The notes beneath the pieces are model-generated. The model was not told the origin of the DNA. It made no database searches and saw only the letters and a list, made by a program, of their open reading frames with translations. DNA of 64,000 bases, taken from positions 1,238,550-1,302,549 of the forward strand of contig NZ_JH165054.1 of NCBI RefSeq assembly GCF_000227295.1, in the 5' to 3' direction. Shown here in pieces: positions 34,301 to 43,962 of the stretch (position 1 is its first letter; each line of letters starts with the position of its first letter). The translations under genes and the position numbers were made by a program. The DNA comes from Cutibacterium avidum ATCC 25577. Lineage in GTDB: Bacteria; Actinomycetota; Actinomycetes; Propionibacteriales; Propionibacteriaceae.

Positions 34301-34720
34301 ATGCAGACGCAGCGAAACGTGGTGTCCCACGCCCTGCAACGCCGTCACACCCTGGAGGCGCTGCTCAGCCCCCGGGTCGACCTCAATGCCCCCACGGCAT
34401 GCGACGCCGACCCCATGTTGGTGCGTGCCGCCATGCACCACGGCGAGCCCCTCGACCACGACTGTCCGGTCTGCGAGTCGCCGCGGCTAGTCCTGCTGCG
34501 CCATGTCTTCGGCCACCAGCTGGGCCAGTACTCGGGACGCATCCGCACCGTTGACGAACTGGAGGAGATGGAGCACCAGTTCGGTGAGTTCCACGTTTAT
34601 GAGGTCGAGGTCTGTCCCGACTGCCTGTGGAACCACATCCTCGTCGATTACGTCCTGGGGGACGGTCGACGTCGTCGCCCACCTCGCCATCAGCCGACCG
34701 TGGAGGATATCTATGGCTGA
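34301..34720 (+). CDS. DUF5318 family protein
   Basis: 139 residues with a zinc-ribbon-like arrangement: CPVCES near residue 56 and CPDCLW near 105. Small proteins like this occur next to class A PBP genes across actinobacteria, and the same holds here: its stop lies 8 bp inside the next gene. GGAGGG precedes the ATG. The function is unknown. Metal binding is inferred from the four cysteines. Confidence 0.82.
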   Translation: MQTQRNVVSHALQRRHTLEALLSPRVDLNAPTACDADPMLVRAAMHHGEPLDHDCPVCESPRLVLLRHVFGHQLGQYSGRIRTVDELEEMEHQFGEFHVYEVEVCPDCLWNHILVDYVLGDGRRRRPPRHQPTVEDIYG

Positions 34721-37037
34721 TCACAAACCTGCCAAGCGGCCAGCACGCCGAGCCGCCCCCGCACCGGGTGGCGCTCGATCGGCTTTCCCCGCAGCCAGAC
34801 CCAGGCGCGGACGCCACGGGAAGCTGAAGAAGTTCCTGTGGGGCATGCTGGTGACGATCCTGTCGCTGGCGATCATCGCCGTCATTGGTGTCTTCGTCGC
34901 CTATGAACGCACCGAGCTGCCCGACCCCAACCATGACTTCCAGACGAACACCTCGTTCATCTATTACCGTGACGGCAGCCGGCTCGGATCCTTCTCGGTG
35001 CAGAACCGTCAGTCGATTCCTTATGAGTCGATGCCCAAGGACCTGCGCAACGCTGTCGTCTCAGCCGAGAACCGCACCTTCTGGACGGATCCTGGCATCT
35101 CGGTCAAGGGCATGGTTCGCGCCGCGTGGGCCATTGCCCGAGGTGGTGAAATGCAAGGGGGCTCGACGATCACCCAGCAGTACATCAAGGTGTTGTACCT
35201 GTCCCAGGAACGCACCATGAGCCGCAAGTTCAAGGAGCTCCTCCTCGCGGTGAAGATGGGCAAGGAGGTGTCCAAACAGGACATTCTCGCCGGCTACCTC
35301 AACACCATTTACTTCGGTCGCGGAGCTTACGGAGCCCAGGCTGCCGCGAAGGCGTTCTTCTACACCGACGCCTCCAAGCTCACCTTGTCTCAGTCGGCAG
35401 TGCTGGCGGCGGTCCTCAACAGCCCTGCCAACTTTGACCCCAACGGCGGAGTGGCCGCCCGAGAGAGGTTGCTGCAGCGTTACCGCTACGTCCTCGACGG
35501 TATGCTCGAGGCCGGAAACATCACCCCGGCCCAGCACGACGAGGCGTATCGGCAGCTGCCGAAGTTCCCGAAGGTCCCCGACTACAACCGGTGGGCGGGA
35601 ACCGACGGCTACCTCATGAAGATGGTCCATGACGAGCTCATCGCGAGGGGATTCTCAGACCAGCAGATCAAGGGTGGCGGGCTCAAGGTGATGACCACCC
35701 TCGATCGCAACGACCAGAAGGCAGCGGTTGCGGCCGGCCAGAAGTACAAGAGGATCGCAGGTCGCAACGCAGGCTCCAAGGGGGCGGAGAATCTTCATCC
35801 GGCTCTCGCCTCGGTCGACGTCAAGACCGGTGGTGTGTTGGCCATTTACGGTGGTGACGACTACATTTCCAACACTCGTAACTGGGCTCGCACTCCGCGC
35901 CCGTCGGCGTCCACCTTCAAGACCTATGCGGCTGTGGCTGGGATGCGGCATGGTTTCAGCCTGCGCTCCCGGTTGGAAGGCGACGCCTTCACTCCCGACG
36001 GCGACACGACGGAGGTCCGCAATGAGAACAACCGGAACTACGGCACCGTTAGTATGCGGCGAGCCATTGCGAAGTCGATCAACACCGCCTTCGTCGACAT
36101 GGTCTCGCGGATGAAGGACGGCCCGAAGGACGTTGTCCAGGCCGCCAATGCCGCCGGGGTTCCCAAGGGCACCGGATGGGACCTCAACAACCGCATCGCC
36201 CTGGGCACCGCCGAGGTGAGCCCACTGGCCCAGGCCGGCGGCTACGCAACGATCGCGAATGACGGTAAGAAGGCCACCCCTCACGTCGTTGGCAAGGTCG
36301 TTGACCAGTCCGGAAAGGTCGTCTATCAGGCTCCTAAACCGTCGAAGCAGACCATTGAGGCTGATATCAGCCACGATGTCAGCTACGCCCTGCAGTCTGT
36401 GGTCGAGGAAGGCACCGGTCGAATCGTGGCCGACTTCGACCATCACGTCGCTGGAAAGACGGGTACTTCCGGCGTCGGGGACGGGGTGACGGCTGCCTGG
36501 TTCGTCGCTTACACCAAGCAGATCTCGACGGCCGTCATGTTCGTCGCAGGTGACAGCGGCAACGAGAACCTCGATCCCTACGCTCGCGAGGGGGCTACCG
36601 GCTTCCATGGCGGCGATTACCCGGCGCGCACTTGGCGCGACTACATGGAGACGGCGATGAAGGGGATGCCTGATGAGTCCTTTGCCGACCCTGATTGGGT
36701 GAATCTGTCCGGCAAGCACTACGGCGAGGCCAAGCGTCCGGAAGTGCCAGTTGAAGAGGATTCTCGGGACACCTCCGACAATTCGGACTCGAACGATCCC
36801 GAGTCGCCGGTTGAGTCGTCGGCGCCGGTCCCTGCAGCATCGACGACCCCGAGTTCCAAGCCGTCGTCGACGGCCAGCCAGGAGCCTCCCAAGCCGTCTT
36901 CGACGATGACGAGGACTGAGCCGACCCACACCCGGCGCCCGACGCACACCGCCAGACCGACACACACTAGCCATCCCACTTCGGGAGAGACGACGCGCGG
37001 CGGGAGTCAACCGGGTGATCAGGCACACAGTGGGTAG
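34713..37037 (+). CDS. Class A penicillin-binding protein (glycosyltransferase/transpeptidase)
   Basis: 774 residues. A basic N-terminus precedes one membrane anchor (about 49-70). The GT51 domain has the catalytic Glu in AENRTFW (about 118) and GGSTITQQYIK (about 151). The transpeptidase domain has SASTFK (about 398), SIN (near 454) and KTGTS (near 582). The C-terminal tail is rich in Ser, Thr and Pro and is probably disordered or cell-wall-spanning. The enzyme polymerises and cross-links peptidoglycan. The start is the ATG with GGAGG upstream, inside the end of the DUF5318 gene; a longer upstream frame was rejected. Confidence 0.95.
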   Translation: MADHKPAKRPARRAAPAPGGARSAFPAARPRRGRHGKLKKFLWGMLVTILSLAIIAVIGVFVAYERTELPDPNHDFQTNTSFIYYRDGSRLGSFSVQNRQSIPYESMPKDLRNAVVSAENRTFWTDPGISVKGMVRAAWAIARGGEMQGGSTITQQYIKVLYLSQERTMSRKFKELLLAVKMGKEVSKQDILAGYLNTIYFGRGAYGAQAAAKAFFYTDASKLTLSQSAVLAAVLNSPANFDPNGGVAARERLLQRYRYVLDGMLEAGNITPAQHDEAYRQLPKFPKVPDYNRWAGTDGYLMKMVHDELIARGFSDQQIKGGGLKVMTTLDRNDQKAAVAAGQKYKRIAGRNAGSKGAENLHPALASVDVKTGGVLAIYGGDDYISNTRNWARTPRPSASTFKTYAAVAGMRHGFSLRSRLEGDAFTPDGDTTEVRNENNRNYGTVSMRRAIAKSINTAFVDMVSRMKDGPKDVVQAANAAGVPKGTGWDLNNRIALGTAEVSPLAQAGGYATIANDGKKATPHVVGKVVDQSGKVVYQAPKPSKQTIEADISHDVSYALQSVVEEGTGRIVADFDHHVAGKTGTSGVGDGVTAAWFVAYTKQISTAVMFVAGDSGNENLDPYAREGATGFHGGDYPARTWRDYMETAMKGMPDESFADPDWVNLSGKHYGEAKRPEVPVEEDSRDTSDNSDSNDPESPVESSAPVPAASTTPSSKPSSTASQEPPKPSSTMTRTEPTHTRRPTHTARPTHTSHPTSGETTRGGSQPGDQAHSG

Positions 37038-37046
37038 CCTGACGAC

Positions 37047-38588
37047 GTGACCATCCCCGATCAGAACGACGACGCCGTGGCGGCCAACAGTCATGCGGTC
37101 GCACGCCCGAACGGCGGATCCACGGGTTACGCAGGTCGCCGTGCCCTTGACGTCCCGAGGCGATCCCGCGTGTCTCAGCTGGGGCTGGATCGCCGTATTG
37201 GTGGGCGCATGGGGCGTCATGCCTGGCCACGCGGCATTTTCTTCGACCCAGGTCCGTGGGCTGTCATGAGCGCGATCGTGGTGTGGTTGCTCACGATCTA
37301 CCGCGTCACTCCGTGCGTGCAGCATGTCGCGTCCAAGACCGTCGATCCGTACCAGCGGCAGTGCTACTCGGACATTCCGACGATCTATCGGTCCTCGGGA
37401 ATGGGCCACGGCGGATCACTCTTCTCGAACCCCGACGTCGCCCAGACCCCTCTCGTGACTGTTCTCATGGCCTTCTGTCGCCGTGTGGTGTGGGTCTTCG
37501 GTGCGGAAGTCTCCCCGAAGGCCACTGACCAGCAGGTTCTCGACGCAGCCAACGCCTATTGGGGAGTCGCCCAGGTCGTGCTCTTCGTGGCTTTCCTGGC
37601 CGTCGTCATCTCGGTCATGCTGCTGGGGCGCAGCTCGGACACCAACCTTCCCGTCGATGAGGAGGGCCGTCCCACCCAGGTCCGACGCCGTTCCTGGGAC
37701 GTCTTCTGGGTGGTGCTGTGTCCAGCGGTCTACCTGGCCGGTCTCATCGACTTCTCCATGGTCCCGGTCGCCCTGGCCACCACGTCGATGCTGGCCTGGT
37801 CCCGTCGCCGTCCATGGTTGGCCGGGATCCTCGTCGGTCTGGCCTGCGCGGGAAGCCTGCAGGCCGCCGTGGTGGCCTTCGCCGTCCTGGTGTGTTGTCT
37901 GCGCGCCACGCGGCTTCCGGAGCTGGGGCGATACCTGCTGTCCGGGTTCCTCGTGTTGATGGCCTGTCATGTCATCGCGTGCTGCCTCAGTCTGACGACC
38001 TGGTGGACCTACCTGCGTTCGGCCTTCTGGTCAGGCACCGGTCTGGGCACGATGTGGTACGTCATCCAGGACTCCTCGGGCGGCACGATCCCTGGGATCG
38101 GCTGGATCACCGGCGCCTTGACGATTGGCGGCCTGCTCGGTCTGGCATGGCTGTCGATGACGGTCCCGAGACGTCCGCGGATCGCACAGGTCGCTTGCGT
38201 GGCCCTGTTGATCCTCTTCATCACCAACAAGGTGTACTCGCCGCAATGGGTGCTGCTGCTCGTTCCGCTGGCTGCCCTGGCCCGCCCCGATTTCCGCGAC
38301 TGGGCCGTCCTCATGGTGGGGGAGTGCTTTTACTCCTTGGCCGTCTGGGCCCATCTCGGCGGGCTGTCCCTGCCGGGCGGGTCCGATGCCGACATCGTCT
38401 ACTGGGCCTCCATCGTGTTGCGCCTGGCCTGTGAGATCTGGTTCGCGTGGGGAGTTGTCGACGACATCCGACGGCCGTGGAATGACGTCGTCAGGGTGGG
38501 GTATGCCGACGATCCCACCGGTGGGGTGCTCGACCACGCACCAGACCCAGCGCCCGAAGGTGAACCCGTCGCGGAGGCTGCCCGGTGA
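37047..38588 (+). CDS. Multi-span membrane glycosyltransferase (polyprenol-sugar-dependent type)
   Basis: 513 residues with about ten membrane helices after a 65-residue basic cytoplasmic N-terminus. The long extracytoplasmic loop after the first helix has an acidic residue (VDPYQRQCYSDIPTIY), as in GT-C mannosyltransferases of the DUF2029/GT87 type. Such enzymes add mannose or arabinose from polyprenol carriers to lipoglycans or proteins outside the membrane. The start is GTG, 9 bp after the PBP gene. The next gene overlaps by 4 bp. The precise sugar is not predictable. Confidence 0.75.
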   Translation: MTIPDQNDDAVAANSHAVARPNGGSTGYAGRRALDVPRRSRVSQLGLDRRIGGRMGRHAWPRGIFFDPGPWAVMSAIVVWLLTIYRVTPCVQHVASKTVDPYQRQCYSDIPTIYRSSGMGHGGSLFSNPDVAQTPLVTVLMAFCRRVVWVFGAEVSPKATDQQVLDAANAYWGVAQVVLFVAFLAVVISVMLLGRSSDTNLPVDEEGRPTQVRRRSWDVFWVVLCPAVYLAGLIDFSMVPVALATTSMLAWSRRRPWLAGILVGLACAGSLQAAVVAFAVLVCCLRATRLPELGRYLLSGFLVLMACHVIACCLSLTTWWTYLRSAFWSGTGLGTMWYVIQDSSGGTIPGIGWITGALTIGGLLGLAWLSMTVPRRPRIAQVACVALLILFITNKVYSPQWVLLLVPLAALARPDFRDWAVLMVGECFYSLAVWAHLGGLSLPGGSDADIVYWASIVLRLACEIWFAWGVVDDIRRPWNDVVRVGYADDPTGGVLDHAPDPAPEGEPVAEAAR

Positions 38589-39772
38589 CGCGCACCGGAG
38601 CAATGAGGTCGACGCGAGTCGCGACGTCATTCACCCCCGCCGATGACGGACGCCTGGTGGCCCAGACATGGTTGGGGAGTCGAGCGATCCTGTTCATCGT
38701 CGCCGTGGTCGGCATGGCCGGGTACCACCGCACCTTCTCCCAGGTGACGGGTAACTGGGACGTCCAGCACTTCATGTCCATCGCCCGCAATGGGTACGCC
38801 GATCCCCTGGAAATGGCCTTCTTTCCTGGCCTTCCGGCACTGCTCAAGGTCGGCAGCCTCATCGGTCTACCGATGGAGGTCACCGGAGTTCTGCTCGGCC
38901 TGGTCGGGTCGGCCTTGGCGGCCTGGGCGCTGTTCCGTATCGGCGGCACGGTCCCGGCGTGTTTGTGGCTGATCGCCCCGACGGCGGTCTTCACCGTCGT
39001 CGGGTACACCGAGTCCCCGTTCTGCGCCGCCGCATTCTGGTCCTGGGAGCGTGCCCGAGCCGGGAAATGGTGGCCAGCCGCGTTGCTTGCCGGACTGGCA
39101 TGCACCTTCCGAGTGTCAGGGCTCTTCCTCGTCGGTGCCCTGGCTGTGATGGCAGTCCTTGGCGACGGGGACCAGCGTCGTCCCACCAGCCAAGCCGCTC
39201 GACGCCGCCGTAATACCGAGATCGTCAATCGGCTTTCGACCCTGCTGGTGCCAGCTGCTGTTCTCGTGGCCTTCGCGGTGTGGTTGCATCGGCTGACAGG
39301 GTCGTGGACGGCCTGGTCCCAGGCGCAGACCAAGGGTTGGGGACGCGGTTTCACCACCCCGGTCGAGACACTGCGGCACACCTTGCCCGCGACCCACCCC
39401 GAGACCTGGGAAGCCACCTACGGCTCGGGGGCAGCCGGAGTGGCGATCGTGTTTCGGCTCGAGCTGGTCTCGGTCGTCCTGGGTATCCTCGTCTTCATCT
39501 ACTGCCTGATCCGTCGCCGTTGGGCCTCGGCAGCGTGGGTTGGTATCCAAGTCGTGGCCTTCTCGATCGGTTATTGGTACATGAGCGTCAACCGTGCCAC
39601 TCTGTTGTGGTTCCCGCTCTTCGTCGCGCTGGCTGAGCTCACTCGTGGCCCGTCCAAACCGCCCGGTCTGGTGTTGCTGTGGCGCGGAATCATGGGCATT
39701 GTCGTTGTCGTCGATCTCGCCGTCGTGGTGTGGTGGGGCTGGCGATTCTTCACCGGGGGGTGGGCCAGTTGA
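38585..39772 (+). CDS. PIG-V-like (GT-C) mannosyltransferase
   Basis: 395 residues, multi-span. The first loop NWDVQHFMSIARNGY and the following AFFPGLPALLK are the pattern of PIG-V-type mannosyltransferases (a catalytic-type Asp in the first loop, then FFPxxP). It probably transfers mannose from a polyprenol carrier to a surface glycan or glycolipid. The GTG start overlaps the upstream gene (GTGA), and the next gene starts TTG in the same manner. The three genes from 37047 to 41085 behave as one operon downstream of the PBP. Confidence 0.82.
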   Translation: MTRTGAMRSTRVATSFTPADDGRLVAQTWLGSRAILFIVAVVGMAGYHRTFSQVTGNWDVQHFMSIARNGYADPLEMAFFPGLPALLKVGSLIGLPMEVTGVLLGLVGSALAAWALFRIGGTVPACLWLIAPTAVFTVVGYTESPFCAAAFWSWERARAGKWWPAALLAGLACTFRVSGLFLVGALAVMAVLGDGDQRRPTSQAARRRRNTEIVNRLSTLLVPAAVLVAFAVWLHRLTGSWTAWSQAQTKGWGRGFTTPVETLRHTLPATHPETWEATYGSGAAGVAIVFRLELVSVVLGILVFIYCLIRRRWASAAWVGIQVVAFSIGYWYMSVNRATLLWFPLFVALAELTRGPSKPPGLVLLWRGIMGIVVVVDLAVVVWWGWRFFTGGWAS

Positions 39773-41085
39773 GGCTCGTATACGCGCGCAAGGTCTGGAC
39801 TCTCCCGACCCTTGAGAAGATCGTCGTGATTGGCGTCGTGGTCGCGTTGTTCGCGATGCAGCTCATCGACACCCGGCATGGTCTGTGGACCCCTTGGACC
39901 GTCTCGATCCAGCTTGTCGGATGCGCCGTCGTGACGATGTGTCTGGCGCCAGCAGCATGGCGACGACGTCATTCCATGAGTCGAACCGGCTGGATCTTCA
40001 TCGCCGAGATCACGACCATCATGATCTGGTCCCTGATCTCGGCGATGGTGGCCCCGAAAGCTGTCGTGTGGCGGACGACGGTGCCACGCATCCACCAGGT
40101 CATGCCAGCCGTGACAGCCCTGGTCACCTTGATGGCGGCGGTGACAACGGTACTCGTCCTGTCTCGCCATGCTCGTCGGCTGGCGACCCTGGGGGGGTCT
40201 GCTGCGGTGCTTCTCGGCGCTCTCGTGGACTGGCCGGTTCAGGCGTCCATCCACCGCAGTCCCAGGCTTGCCAGCGCGATGGGTGGCTCGGCGGTTGTCC
40301 ACGTCGCGATCCTCCTGGCGGCCGGTGTCTTCTTCGACGCTTCTCGGATGGCTCGCACGCGTCCGCGGCAACTTGCCCTGGCCATGGTGGGATGTCTTGC
40401 CGTCGGCATGACGATCGCCACCGGTTCCCGCGCCGCCCTCATCGTGCTGTTCATCTTCGGCGCCTGGGCGCTGGCAGCCTGGGGACGACACCATCCGCGC
40501 ATCGCGGGGGGTGTTGCGGCTGCCGCAGCGGTGATGCTGGTCGCCCTCGTTATCCGTGTACCCGCTCTGCAACGTCTGGCCACATGGACCTCGCCGGCCC
40601 GTCTTCATGCCGCTTCGGTGGGATGGGACGCGGTCTCCAGCTCCTGGACGTACCTGCTTCTCGGCGTGGGATCCGGTCGGGTCTTTCCGTGGTATTCCAT
40701 CGAGGACAAGTTCATTGCGGCCCCGGGAGCCGGCATCATCGGCACTCCGTTCGGGGTTGCCCTCAACTCTGCTCATTCGGTCTTCGTCGCGGTGCTCACG
40801 GAGTTGGGCGTCCTGATGTTCCTGGTGCTGTGTGCGTCTGTCGTCCTGGTGTGGGCCAATGCCTGGCATGACGTGCGTCGTCGCTCCACCTGGGCGGTGA
40901 CCTCGATGGTTCTGGCTGCCACCACGGCCGCCTGGGTATTCGACACCTACCTGCTGAAGAACTTCGCCGTGTCGACGTGGTGGTGGCTCATTGCTGGTTG
41001 TGTGCTGGCCTCTCACGGCTGTGATGGAGAACGGGTTGGTCCGGTGGCAGCCTCGCTGGAAAGCCCCGGCACTGTTGAATCATGA
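39769..41085 (+). CDS. O-antigen polymerase/ligase-like membrane protein (1 of 4)
   Basis: 438 residues with about ten to twelve helices. A large outer loop near residues 305-345 contains GVGSGRVFPWYSIED and NSAHSVFVAVLTELG, the H-containing loop typical of WaaL/Wzy-like proteins. It is most like the gene at 48344-49711: both end with a DTYLLKNF or DTYLIKNF motif. The start is inferred as TTG at 39769, overlapping the previous stop (TTGA) with a G-rich stretch upstream. It is probably a polymerase or a ligase for the surface polysaccharide. Confidence 0.78.
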   Translation: MRLVYARKVWTLPTLEKIVVIGVVVALFAMQLIDTRHGLWTPWTVSIQLVGCAVVTMCLAPAAWRRRHSMSRTGWIFIAEITTIMIWSLISAMVAPKAVVWRTTVPRIHQVMPAVTALVTLMAAVTTVLVLSRHARRLATLGGSAAVLLGALVDWPVQASIHRSPRLASAMGGSAVVHVAILLAAGVFFDASRMARTRPRQLALAMVGCLAVGMTIATGSRAALIVLFIFGAWALAAWGRHHPRIAGGVAAAAAVMLVALVIRVPALQRLATWTSPARLHAASVGWDAVSSSWTYLLLGVGSGRVFPWYSIEDKFIAAPGAGIIGTPFGVALNSAHSVFVAVLTELGVLMFLVLCASVVLVWANAWHDVRRRSTWAVTSMVLAATTAAWVFDTYLLKNFAVSTWWWLIAGCVLASHGCDGERVGPVAASLESPGTVES

Positions 41086-41199
41086 GTTGGTGAATCAGGC
41101 ATCGGGCACTTCGAGTCGTACTGATTGAGGCTGCACGACGTCGCGATGGCAGCTCCTGACCGCGGCCCTCTGATGAGACGATCCTCTTGTGACAAGGAA

Positions 41200-41232
41200 A
41201 GTGACGGTTGCCGGAAACCGGCAACCGTCACT
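41200..41232. terminator. Bidirectional hairpin between convergent genes
   Basis: A 15-bp perfect stem (AGTGACGGTTGCCGG with its complement) and a 3-nt loop, between genes converging from 41085 and 41254. On the minus strand TTTCCTTGT follows. The T-run is weak on both sides. Confidence 0.7.
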
Positions 41233-41253
41233 CAAGAGATCTTCCAGAAGCGC

Positions 41254-42507
41254 TTACTTCTTGCGAGCCAGCACCACGCCGTCCAGGTGAGCGTGGCACA
41301 TCGACAGCAGTTCGAGGTGATCGCTGAGCTCACGCCGTGAGGTCACTCCCTCGCCTACGACGACGATCGTCGAGGCGGTCTTGGACGCAACCGTGAGGGA
41401 GTCAGAGGCCTCGAACCCTGCAGAGGCGTTGACGATCACGGTGTCGTAGCGGGAGCCCAGTTCGTGCAGCAGGGCCGTCAGCGCCTCACCGCCGAGCAAC
41501 TCGCCGCCGTTATCGGTGGCTGTTCCGGCCGGGACGAAGTCGGCCTCGTCACCCTTGCCGGTGACGAGGACGTCAGCCTCATGAGCGCGTCCGGCGAGCA
41601 GATCAGACAGCCCCGCGGTGGTACGGTCCAGACCACGTGCCTGGGTTGCGCTGCCATGGGCCAGATCGGCGTCGACGAGCACCGTCCTGGTACCGGTGCG
41701 GGCGAGGCTGTCGGCGACAGCCGCGGCAATCACTCCGGCCTGGGTGGGTCCGGAGCTGGGGCACAAGGAGACGGTACGAATGCCGTCTCGTGACGGCATG
41801 AAGGAGATGTTGTGGGCCAGCGGTGTGATCTCGCTGGTCGTCGGGGATGCCGAAACGCAGCCCAGAACCGAGGAATCGACGACCTCGGCAACGTCCTCCG
41901 GCGAATGAATCCTGGTGTTCAGGATGGCTCGGACGAACAGGTAGATGAGAGCGACGAGGATGCCGATGAGCACACCGACGACCATGCTCTTGGTGGCCGA
42001 GCGCTCACTTCCCTGCACCGGAGAGATGATGACGGTCGCCTTGGAGATGGACAGTACCGGCTTGTTGTTGCTGGCATGCGGCACCCGGGCAACGGCCTTC
42101 TTGAGGTCCGTGACCATGGTGTCGACGACCTTCTTGGTGTCGGCCTCATTGTCGCTGGAGTAGATGATCTGCAGGAACATCGGGGAAGGGGTCACCTTGA
42201 TGGCCTGCTCTAACGACTTTGACGACACCCTCGGGTCCAGGCTGGCGCCGAGGGGCTCCAGCACCGCGGCGGAACTGAGGTAATCGGCATAGGAAGCGAC
42301 GAGGTGGGTGGTGTATTCCGAGGCCGCCGCCGGATTCTGGAACGTGTCAAAGGCCTCTGACGTGAACAAGACGTCGGCCTCGGCCTCGTAGCTCGCATGG
42401 GACATGGCGTAGTGGCCGACCCCAGCGACGATCGCGACGATGACGGCGACAATCGCCGATGAGGCCAAGAAATGGCGCGCGTTCCGGAACACTGTACGTA
42501 GCTGCAT
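41254..42507 (-). CDS. Wzc/CpsC-D-like polysaccharide chain-length protein with degenerate nucleotide site
   Basis: 417 residues. Membrane helices at about 14-34 and 175-195 flank an extracytoplasmic Wzz-like domain, followed by a cytoplasmic bacterial-tyrosine-kinase-like domain. In that domain the Walker A', VLVDADLAHG (277-286), is kept, but the Walker A region reads SLCPSSGPTQAG (247-258) and lacks GK[ST]. The Walker B Asp is Asn (TVIVNAS). No C-terminal Tyr cluster is present. It should still act as a co-polymerase scaffold for chain length, but probably not as a kinase. Divergent from the glycosyltransferase at 42589. Confidence 0.82.
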   Translation of the reverse strand: MQLRTVFRNARHFLASSAIVAVIVAIVAGVGHYAMSHASYEAEADVLFTSEAFDTFQNPAAASEYTTHLVASYADYLSSAAVLEPLGASLDPRVSSKSLEQAIKVTPSPMFLQIIYSSDNEADTKKVVDTMVTDLKKAVARVPHASNNKPVLSISKATVIISPVQGSERSATKSMVVGVLIGILVALIYLFVRAILNTRIHSPEDVAEVVDSSVLGCVSASPTTSEITPLAHNISFMPSRDGIRTVSLCPSSGPTQAGVIAAAVADSLARTGTRTVLVDADLAHGSATQARGLDRTTAGLSDLLAGRAHEADVLVTGKGDEADFVPAGTATDNGGELLGGEALTALLHELGSRYDTVIVNASAGFEASDSLTVASKTASTIVVVGEGVTSRRELSDHLELLSMCHAHLDGVVLARKK

Positions 42508-42588
42508 CCAACGACCGATCTGTCAGGGGTGAAGGTGTGTATAGGCTGGAACCACCATAGCCCGTAGGACAACCAAGGAGTATCGGCC

Positions 42589-43962
42589 ATGCAACGATCA
42601 GGCGCACTCTCCGGCGTGGTGGGACGCGCGAAGCGCTGGCTCGCGCAGCGGGTCCGCCGTGTCCGCCCTTCCCAAGGGGTTTCGCGCCAATCAACCGGTC
42701 GGCACCATGACAAGCCGCTGGTCGTCCTGGTGACGTCCCGGTTCCCCTACGGATCTGCCGAGCAGTTCATTGTCGCGGAATTGCCCCACTGGACGGGTCG
42801 CGGCATCGACATGGTGGTCTTGCCGGAGAAGAACGACGCGCCGAATGTCCAACCCCGTGATCTTCCTGCGGGCGTCACCCTCGACACCCGCCTGTTGAGG
42901 AAGTGGGGAAGCCAGAAAGGGCGTGCGCTGTCAGTTCTTGACGCCCTGACGTCCGGCGTCTTCTGGCGAGAAATTCGCGATCTCGCCAACTTGGGCCGTC
43001 TGAACCGTTCTCGCTTCGTCTTCGCCCTGCGGTCCTGTGCCCAGATCACCATGGTCCGACGCAGCCTGGCCGAACTGTCGAGAGAACACGGCGGGATCGA
43101 TCTCGTCTACACCTACTGGCTGGCCGTCTCGACAGTGGGTGCTGCGTTGGCGAAGAAGCAGGGGGCAGTGCGCCGTGTGGCGTCTCGGGCTCACAACGCC
43201 GATATCTACGAGGATCGTCACCCCCTGCGCCATCATCCCGCGGTGCGCCAGATCGTTGACGAGGTCGACCTGCTGGCCCCGATTGCCGCCGATGGAGCCG
43301 AATTCTGTGTTGATCGCTATGGGTTCGACGAGAATCGCGTGGTCGTCAGTCGGTTGGGTGTCGACATCCCCTCGCGCGAGGAGTGGTGCCGACCCAGCCC
43401 GGACGGCGTCTTCACCGTCTTCTCCGTCAGCACCATGACCCCCTTCAAGCGGCTCGACCTGCTCATCGACTCCCTGGCGGATCTGTCCCAGCGATGCGGA
43501 TCAACCACCCTGCGCTGGGTTCACGCTGGTGAGGGGCGTCTCCATGACGAGCTTGCTGCCCGAGTTTCCGAGAAACTCCAGCCTCGCGGGATCGAGGTGG
43601 AATGGCTGGGCCAGCTCGGACACGACGAGCTCTTCACCTGGTATCGCACCCACCAGGCCGACGTCCTGGTCAACACCAGCTCCTCGGAGGGCATCCCAGT
43701 GTCCATGATGGAGGCGATGGTGCGCGGCGTACCGGTCATCGGTACCGATGTGGGCGGGGTTCGTGAGATCCTTCCTCCGGACTGGCTGATGCCGTCCGAT
43801 CCGTCAGCATCGGAGGTGGCCGAGTTCATCGCGGCGCGGATGGATGACGCCAAGTCCGACCGGACTCGTCAGGAGGTGGCCCGTTTGGTGGCCGAGAAGT
43901 ACGACGCCGACCACAACTTCGACGTCTTCGTCGACCGAATGGTGACGGTGGCGCAGGCATGA
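42589..43962 (+). CDS. Glycosyltransferase family 4
   Basis: 457 residues: GT-B fold with the GT4 signature in the second half, VLVNTSSSEGIPVSMMEAMVRG near residues 362-383, and the donor-site region STMTPFKRLD near 280. The N-terminal 35 residues are basic, suggesting contact with the membrane. Retaining enzyme that probably adds one sugar to a lipid-linked repeat unit in the cytoplasm. It overlaps the polymerase-like gene by 4 bp. Sugar specificity cannot be read from sequence. Confidence 0.85.
   Translation: MQRSGALSGVVGRAKRWLAQRVRRVRPSQGVSRQSTGRHHDKPLVVLVTSRFPYGSAEQFIVAELPHWTGRGIDMVVLPEKNDAPNVQPRDLPAGVTLDTRLLRKWGSQKGRALSVLDALTSGVFWREIRDLANLGRLNRSRFVFALRSCAQITMVRRSLAELSREHGGIDLVYTYWLAVSTVGAALAKKQGAVRRVASRAHNADIYEDRHPLRHHPAVRQIVDEVDLLAPIAADGAEFCVDRYGFDENRVVVSRLGVDIPSREEWCRPSPDGVFTVFSVSTMTPFKRLDLLIDSLADLSQRCGSTTLRWVHAGEGRLHDELAARVSEKLQPRGIEVEWLGQLGHDELFTWYRTHQADVLVNTSSSEGIPVSMMEAMVRGVPVIGTDVGGVREILPPDWLMPSDPSASEVAEFIAARMDDAKSDRTRQEVARLVAEKYDADHNFDVFVDRMVTVAQA

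Noticed and set aside
35655-37409. Long open frame antisense to the penicillin-binding protein
   Set aside because: Arg/Gly/Val-rich shadow frame without motif or ribosome-binding site; the sense strand has all catalytic motifs of a class A PBP.
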